A stretch of 64,000 nucleotides of DNA, from positions 3,263,698-3,327,697 of the forward strand of contig JAMKCF010000015.1 of assembly GCA_023634235.1 (NCBI GenBank), in the 5' to 3' direction. This DNA is from Pisaster brevispinus (taxonomy: Eukaryota > Echinodermata > Asteroidea > Forcipulatida > Asteriidae). This document shows, piece by piece, positions 57,925 to 64,000 of this stretch. The stretch's first letter is position 1. Every line of letters begins with the position of its first letter. Both the position numbers and the translations under genes were made by a program. The notes beneath the pieces were generated by a model that was not told where the DNA came from, ran no database searches, and saw only the letters and a list, made by a program, of their open reading frames with translations.

Positions 57925-58245
57925 CGTCATGTCTATGGAGCTCCACAAGTGCAATACCACTTATCTAGATAACAACATAATTATCCCGCCAAGTCGACTT
58001 GATCAAACGAAAATGCCGACTTATCAAGGTAAATTTTCTCACAGGGACTTCCTGAAACTAAGAAGTCGACTCATCCTAATAACTTATCTCGGCAAGACAA
58101 CTTTGGGAAACTAAGAAGTCAACTTATGATTATAATTGATCTTGCAAAACCGAATTCATATCAAGAAGTCGACTTGGCAAGATAAGTTATGTTGTTATCT
58201 ATAATGTACAAGTGAATGGTATGGCACTCGCGGAGCTCTGTATTT
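57925..58245. mobile_element. Foldback MITE with AAGTCGACTT palindromes
   Basis: GGAGCTCCACAAGTGCAATA, GATAACAACATAA and CCAAGTCGACTT at the left are mirrored at 58165-58243; AAGTCGACT-like motifs recur inside. Confidence 0.75.
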
Positions 58246-58419
58246 GTCAAAGATTACATGATATATTAAACATGTTATTAATTATCAATGTATAGTCTTG
58301 CAAAGAATTTCATTTTCAAGTCTGAATTATTATTTGACAACAACAATTTCATTTCCAGGTAGCAAACCAACATCAATTTAATTCATCTACAGCAGACAAA
58401 ATGTCATCATTTCATCCAT

Positions 58420-58752
58420 TTAAAGGCAGGGTATATACTTTGATGGTAGTTGTCAAAGACCAGTATCCATCACTTGTTGTGTCCCAACACATGCATAAGA
58501 TAACAAACAAACCTGTGAAAATTGTGTGCCTAATTCGTCATCACAGTTGCAAGACAATAATGAAAGGCTTCATGCCTGAAGCCTGTCTCATAAACAAATT
58601 TGTGGATGAAAAATTACCGCTTTCTCTATTACTGCAATACATCATTTCTAACAATGTTTTATTACATTGACAGTTCTCCAGTGCTCTTTACTAAGTAAAT
58701 TTGTATGGTCACTATTTGTGGAGTAATTACCAAAAGTACACACTGCCTTCAA
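58420..58752 (+). mobile_element. MITE, AAAGGCAGGGTATACTTT family (copy 4)
   Basis: TTAAAGGCAGGGTATATACT to AGTACACACTGCCTTCAA; includes GTTGTCAAAGACCAGTATCC. Confidence 0.75.
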
Positions 58753-60601
58753 CAAAGTCACATCAAGCTACTTCGCCTAGATTACCTAAATATAGTAAGG
58801 TAATTTATTTATCTTTTGAAAGGGTTTATGACAAAAATGTACGCAACTCTATCACTGTTGTTGAAACGGCACTAGTTGCTCCAGTGACAATAAAGATTGT
58901 CGTCTGCAAGATTTCCCATGTGGCACAGCAGGCAGGCTGATACTGGACATCCAAAACTAAAGCAGTAATCTACTGCTTTTGCCAATGTTTGGAACTCGAT
59001 TGCCAAATTTTCTTTCCACGATGACAAATATCTGGACATGCTTGATGCGTGACCCTATAACCATGATGAAATGCTGCGACTGTGCGTCCTTGGCTATGCT
59101 TTTTAGGTAATGTCAGATCTGTCCCCTAGTGTTAAAATGTGAAAATATGTTGACACAAGTAGTTTAATTAGACTGAGAGAAATAACAATGGGGAGGTGTA
59201 AACACTATGAGGGATCCGTAGCAAATGAACAAAATGCAATGGAAACAGAGAGAATTAACTGCATTTGGTGAGAAACTTTTGAGAAATAGAATACTATTAT
59301 TCATGTACCCACCCCACATTGTGTTCAGGAAGCGGTAATCCAGCTCAATAAAAAAAATATAAAAAGGTGCTTCAGTTCAGGTAAGGTTAGCCTACCCAGT
59401 AACTGGGCCTAGGTTAGCCCATGTATATAAATAGGGCCAGTCCACTTCGTATCAAGGATAAGAAGTGGACTGGCCATGGGCTAAGGCAACAGGCCAGTGA
59501 CTGATGTGTACATCCACAGATCACATTAGCTCCACCGAATCTGTTTTTAAGTTAAAAAGAACACCGTGGTCATACGAAAATAGGCCTACCTTCAAATATA
59601 AAACAGGCATACACCTTGCAAGTGTTCATTCTCAAACTAGTATTTAGAAATGTGTATTAACAAGTTCACACTATCAAAAAAATACGGTTTTGGCGAACGA
59701 TTTTGTTGTGAGCCCGTATGTCTGAGCTATGTGTGTACGCGTGCGGTTGTTTTGCACGCGGGCGCCCCGTGTATTACTTCGTTAGCTATACGGACGTACG
59801 TACACACAAACCCAAAACTTTGTAACCTTTGACCCTTTAAAAAGCAGCAAAAAAGTACAATCTTGATTCAGTACAGCTGTTTTAGATGTTGTACCTAATA
59901 ATGTTTTGCAACCGTTATGGGTAGGCAAACAACTTTGACGAGTTAACAACCGTGATTTATTTCATTCACCACAACCAATCCGTCATCAAGCGACGGGGCA
60001 GTTGACATGGTCAGGTACGCCGAAACTTTCTTGCGCTAAATAATTTAATCACGATAGGCCTACTGGAAAGCTTTTTTTATTAAACAATTCTAAACACTTT
60101 AATGAAATTAAATGTTGTAAAAACTTACCTCGCCAAGTTTCAATTGGGCCTTAAAATCCCAATTTGTTATAACATTTCACTCATGTCAGTGTCCGCCATT
60201 ATGAGAGATTGAGTAGGTAGCGTCGGCGGGAAAATTAATCACGTGATGACGCCTGACGTACATTTAAAGAACATCGTTCAAAACACAAGTCAGTTACTCT
60301 ATTGCATTTTAAACAGCGGGTGTTTAATCAAGAGTGAGTAATTCTAACCAACATTTTTAGGTTTTAAGCAACTTTGTTACAAGATTTTAAACAGCGTTTT
60401 TACTGTGTAACTTTTCTAGTTTGCGGGGACTTTTTTTCTTTTTTTCTTTTTTTATTTGCCCCCCCCCCAAGTTACGGGCCGCGATTTACTGATTTGTAAA
60501 TGTGACATAACATTAATCAAACAATACGTCTGTTAAAATCGTCTCCGAGTCTGCAAATTTTGGCCATCATCTTGCGAATGTCAGTTAAATAATTAACAGA
60601 A
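58753..60601. other. Non-coding; hairpin at 59414-59484
   Basis: No gene seen. The hairpin pairs GGCCAGTCCACTTC with GAAGTGGACTGGCC (14 bp perfect, 13-base loop) and extends with TTAGCCCAT/ATGGGCTAA past a bulge. At 60190-60260 a CpG-bearing stretch (GTCCGCCATTATGAG, AATCACGTGATGACGCC) is promoter-like but unassigned. Confidence 0.5.
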
Positions 60602-61350
60602 CTGGACCGCCCAGTCGCCCAAAGCGATACACTGTAGCAAGCGGTAGAAGGAAACGCCCATCGTCTCGTATTTTTTGGTGGTAAAAAGTAACGTCATTTG
60701 TACGCATTGTTCAAGTCAATGACAATCGGTTATGTAGATAAGGTTGTATTTTCCCCCTTCAGAATTGACTTGTTAAAACGTCAACACTAGTTAGATGATA
60801 AAATGTTGTTGCCCTCGCTCATTTTGTAACCAGTAAATTTCTTTCATCGTGGTGATATTATTGTGAAAAACTAATGACTTGGCAATAGACCTTATGCATT
60901 GACGTCATTCAACCGCCATCATAGAGGTAAAACGGTGACGAAACAATCGAAACGCACAGATTTGTGCGCGCGGCGCACAGGATTGGCCAATGAACAACCT
61001 CCTTTTGACCTCTAGGCGAGGGCGCCCTACTGAAATGACGTCATGTGCATAAGGTCTATTCGTCGGTATGAGCATTTGATGCCTTCAAAAATTAAGTCTG
61101 TTGATCCACATACAAAACTATCGCCATAGAAACTACTGGTAACGGTTATCGAGAGATGATTGCATTCATTGTACGGACTTTTCACTTCTAAACTTGAAAT
61201 AATATGTTACTCAATGACAATGTGAACCAAAAGGACGACAATTGTTCGTAAACAACGAGCCCATGGGTATCTGTTGAAATTTAAACCATGATTCTTTGGT
61301 TCTATGGTTTACTGCAAGAGTCTTGAAAACTTAACATCTTTTCAGCAAAC
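60602..61350 (+). repeat. Inverted-repeat right arm, partner at 56407-56963
   Basis: Matches the left arm in inverse orientation along its length, but is interrupted between ACTTGGC and GTATGAGCATTTGATG by the TTATGCA MITE at 60884-61060, absent from the left arm. Confidence 0.75.
60884..61060. mobile_element. MITE, TTATGCA family (copy 2)
   Basis: AATAGACCTTATGCATTGAC and GTCATGTGCATAAGGTCTATT are inverted. The interior GTGCGCGCGGCGCACAGG and CCTTTTGACCTCTAGGCGAG is the inverse of the copy at 468-630. Confidence 0.85.
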
Positions 61351-62485
61351 TCTATAGTTGTGCAGGAGATTGGGTTAGAGGTTGAAAATAACCAGACCGA
61401 AAGTCTCAGACCATGATGGAGTTACAAGCAATAGGTAGACTATACCCTCTGGTCACGGTCAATATTATGGAAGAAGGGGGGGACCTTGCCTTCTATAATG
61501 CACGGCAAACGACCCAACCTATGGAAGCCATGGACCACTGAGCTCACGGCACGAGCAGGATCGTCTCGATAAACGTCAAGACGCAGAGAGCGCGTCAGAC
61601 CACCAGCCAAGCAGCAGTCTCCGTTTGGGAAGTTCGGCCGTCGGTTTTTATAAATACATGTCCTAGTATTTCAGCACAGAACTCTCATTAACATGTCTAG
61701 AGTTTCAAGTACGATACAAAATAACCCGTATGGAAATCATTACTTGCATAAACATTGACGTCACTACGAGACGGATTTTCTAAAACTTCTTATTTATAGA
61801 GCTTAAATTGTTTTTATGAGAATCCAAGAATTAAATGAGTACATTTACTAAATTGAGCATTAAATTGATAGAAAAGCACAATCGGATATAACATAATAAG
61901 GATTTTCAATTGCATGCAATGTGATTTCAAAAGTAATTCACTTTTGCTCTGCATTGGAGAGGCCGTGTACTAAATTGTGTTTTTTTTGGGGGGGTGGGTT
62001 TTTTTTACACTAAATTCTATATTTACCAGCATTATTATTGTGGGTTTTTTTAATTTGTGAAATACATGTGTATTTTTGAGTACTTATGGTCTAAATTGAC
62101 TCACTTATTACGCTGCGAGTTGTAGGCTAGGCCTGTACTTTGGAAACAGTTTTGTTTGTGTATATATGTGGGTTTTCCCCCCATTATTAAAAATATATAT
62201 TCTTTATGGAATTGTAATTTTCATGTTTCTGTAAATTCTATTAATTTGTGTGAAAGCTTCAACCAAATTATGATCGAGAGAGAACATTTCCTATACTGAA
62301 CGGACCTTGACAGGCAAGAGAAGCTTGCTGAATATTTACGCACGGATTCATTAATATCCTAGGCAGTGACATTCCCCGCACCGTGTATTACACGAAAAAA
62401 ACAAAATTAATATTGGTTAGTTTCGTGTACATCGCAAATTGCTGTTTCATTGTCAATTTAAAGATTCCAAATCATTGCATCGTGC
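61351..62485. other. Non-coding, nothing recognised
   Basis: No exon of the upstream receptor, RNA gene or known repeat family identified. Confidence 0.35.
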
Positions 62486-62880
62486 TTAAAGTTGCACACT
62501 TGCCTTCAAATTTCTCCAAGTTTGCTGTTTGAAATTGCTCCGTACCCTTTTCAAGAGTTGTTCGCGCCCCAAAACACCTCCAGTTTGTTGTAATTAGTGA
62601 GTAGTGGTTTTAAAAAAACGACAACATAAATTTGCCTCTTGAAATACAATCACCAGTGAGACATAGATCTGCCATTTTGTAGAGTAAATTGGTTAACTAC
62701 AAAATAACGGACCGCGTTCTGTCATGAGATCACACAAAAACAACACAATTTCAAGGGATATTTTTTTGTGTAAATCATTATACTCTACTTTTAAAATATC
62801 TTTCCAACCATATTCATTTCAAAACAAACGCATTTTACAGCCCCTAAAGCGCCAAATCTGAAGGCAGCGTGTCCCTTTAA
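62486..62880. mobile_element. MITE, TTAAAGGGGCAC family (copy 5)
   Basis: CTTAAAGTTGCACACTTGCC to GGCAGCGTGTCCCTTTAA, aligned throughout with 50037-50398. Confidence 0.75.
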
Positions 62881-63069
62881 TAAAATCAGTATAGAAACAA
62901 AATTGCTCTGGTCACTGTTTGAAATATTGGTCGAGCCTCGGCCATAAATTATGCACACGAGGTTTGTTTGAGAACTATAAGAACATTTATGTCATATAAT
63001 ATGATTCGCAATCATCCATAGCTAGCACGTCTGTTAAAACAAATTTCAAAACTATTTTTTTATATTTTT

Positions 63070-63112
63070 TGTTTATGTATTTATTTATTTATTTATTTAT
63101 TTATTTATTTTG
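63070..63112 (+). repeat. TTTA microsatellite
   Basis: About ten tandem TTTA units. Confidence 0.9.
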
Positions 63113-63174
63113 CTGAAAATTCATCCATATAGACTTGTCTACTGTGTTAATAACTTAACGTTGTTCAAGGTATT

Positions 63175-63537
63175 ATACAGGATCGGTAGAGCTGGGGAAA
63201 AAAAATAGTCGCAGACAGTGTTCATGTTTTGTGTGATCAGCCCTGTACATGAAGTGTACTGTGAAATTTGGGGCTTATTCCGAGTTAGGAGAAAATAGTG
63301 AAAACCGTGCACAGTTTTTAGCATTGTCCTTAATTTTGGTTGAAATATATAAAAAAAAATCGGTGGTTGTAATGGTTTCAGATAGGCCTACAGAGTTCTC
63401 GAACGTGACTTATTTAAGAGGGAAATTTTTCGCAGACAAACATTTTTCTATAGTAGGAACTTCATAACCAGTTTATCTTTCAGACTCAAATTTAACAATG
63501 ATGTGGGTTTTTTTTTTTATCCTTACCAATCCTGTAT
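63175..63537 (+). mobile_element. MITE, TACAGGATTGGTA family (copy 9)
   Basis: TATACAGGATCGGTAGAGCT to CTTACCAATCCTGTATC, all landmarks present. Confidence 0.8.
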
Positions 63538-64000
63538 CTTTAAACATAAAATGATTTCCTATATTCTAAAAATATAAATAATTGGATTGTTACGCTCCGT
63601 ACAGCGTTTATAATTTATGGGTCAGAGTCTCGTATCAATACTGAACGTCCTTCGAGTCGGTATTCAACATTACAAAGGGTTTTTATTCAAAGCACGCTCA
63701 GTTTGTTTCGGTTTTTTTCCGGTAAACACCTGAAAAAGCAGCGTAAAAGGAACGAAAACGTATTCCAATCAGTGTCGTCCCTATGAATTATTTAAGAATA
63801 AATCAAATTGTTTAAGCGTGCGCGTGGATTTTCCATCTATAATTAAATTTACATGCGGGTCAACTGAAATATTTTCCACTTCTGGTAAAAGACTTTGAAG
63901 GCGTGGCCGATGATGCACATTAGACATTGATAGGTCTGGGGGCTTATGCTATTTTGTTGTAAATATTTATGAGGAAAAAAATATAATGTTATACGAAGTT
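63538..64000. other. Window end, nothing recognised
   Basis: No coding exon, RNA gene or repeat recognised. Confidence 0.3.

Noticed and set aside
60150..60340. CpG-bearing stretch with CCGCCATTATGAG and CACGTGATGACG as a promoter
   Set aside because: No adjacent coding exon on either strand supports a gene start; kept only as a remark in the region entry.

Overview
The window is animal genomic DNA from a marine invertebrate: coding exons are short, separated by GT-AG introns, and embedded in dense non-autonomous DNA transposons, tRNA-derived SINEs and microsatellites. The interspersed repeats resemble those I associate with echinoderms, perhaps a sea star; this taxonomic guess is inference from repeat style and gene content and should be held loosely. 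Nothing bacterial, viral or CRISPR-like is present.

Layout. 1-8467: no gene recognised; repeats include a palindromic tandem array at 7633-7882. 8468-16679 (+): an intact nine-exon cytochrome P450, 523 aa (P450-A). 16680-21416: repeats. 21417-34195 (+): a second intact nine-exon P450, 518 aa (P450-B), with the same intron phases as P450-A (1,1,2,2,1,1,1,1) and seven of nine exons identical in length. It is an old tandem paralogue whose I-helix has lost the oxygen-activating threonine. 34196-37332: duplicated non-coding segments and MITEs. 37333-41505 (-) and 44342-50549 (+): two small three-helix membrane protein genes in head-to-head orientation, both resembling TMEM243 and paralogous to each other; a 1.06-kb TA-flanked element lies between them. 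50550-55137: repeats, one nested insertion. 55138-55323 (-): the last coding exon of a class A GPCR (TM7, NPxxY, helix 8); its upstream exons were not found. 55324-64000: presumably intron or upstream sequence of that receptor. It holds a foldback element filled with a palindromic tandem array, and a pair of inverted arms about 3.6 kb apart.

Function. The two P450s are predicted ER-anchored, heme-thiolate, clan-2-like proteins. P450-A keeps most of the monooxygenase signature; P450-B keeps heme ligation and ExxR but not the I-helix alcohol, so it may not be a conventional monooxygenase. The TMEM243-like pair and the receptor have no evident functional link to the P450s. The most unusual structural theme is three separate arrays of short TATA-centred palindromes (7.7, 22.3 and 56.0 kb), the last enclosed by 49-bp inverted repeats and an imperfect 9-bp target duplication.
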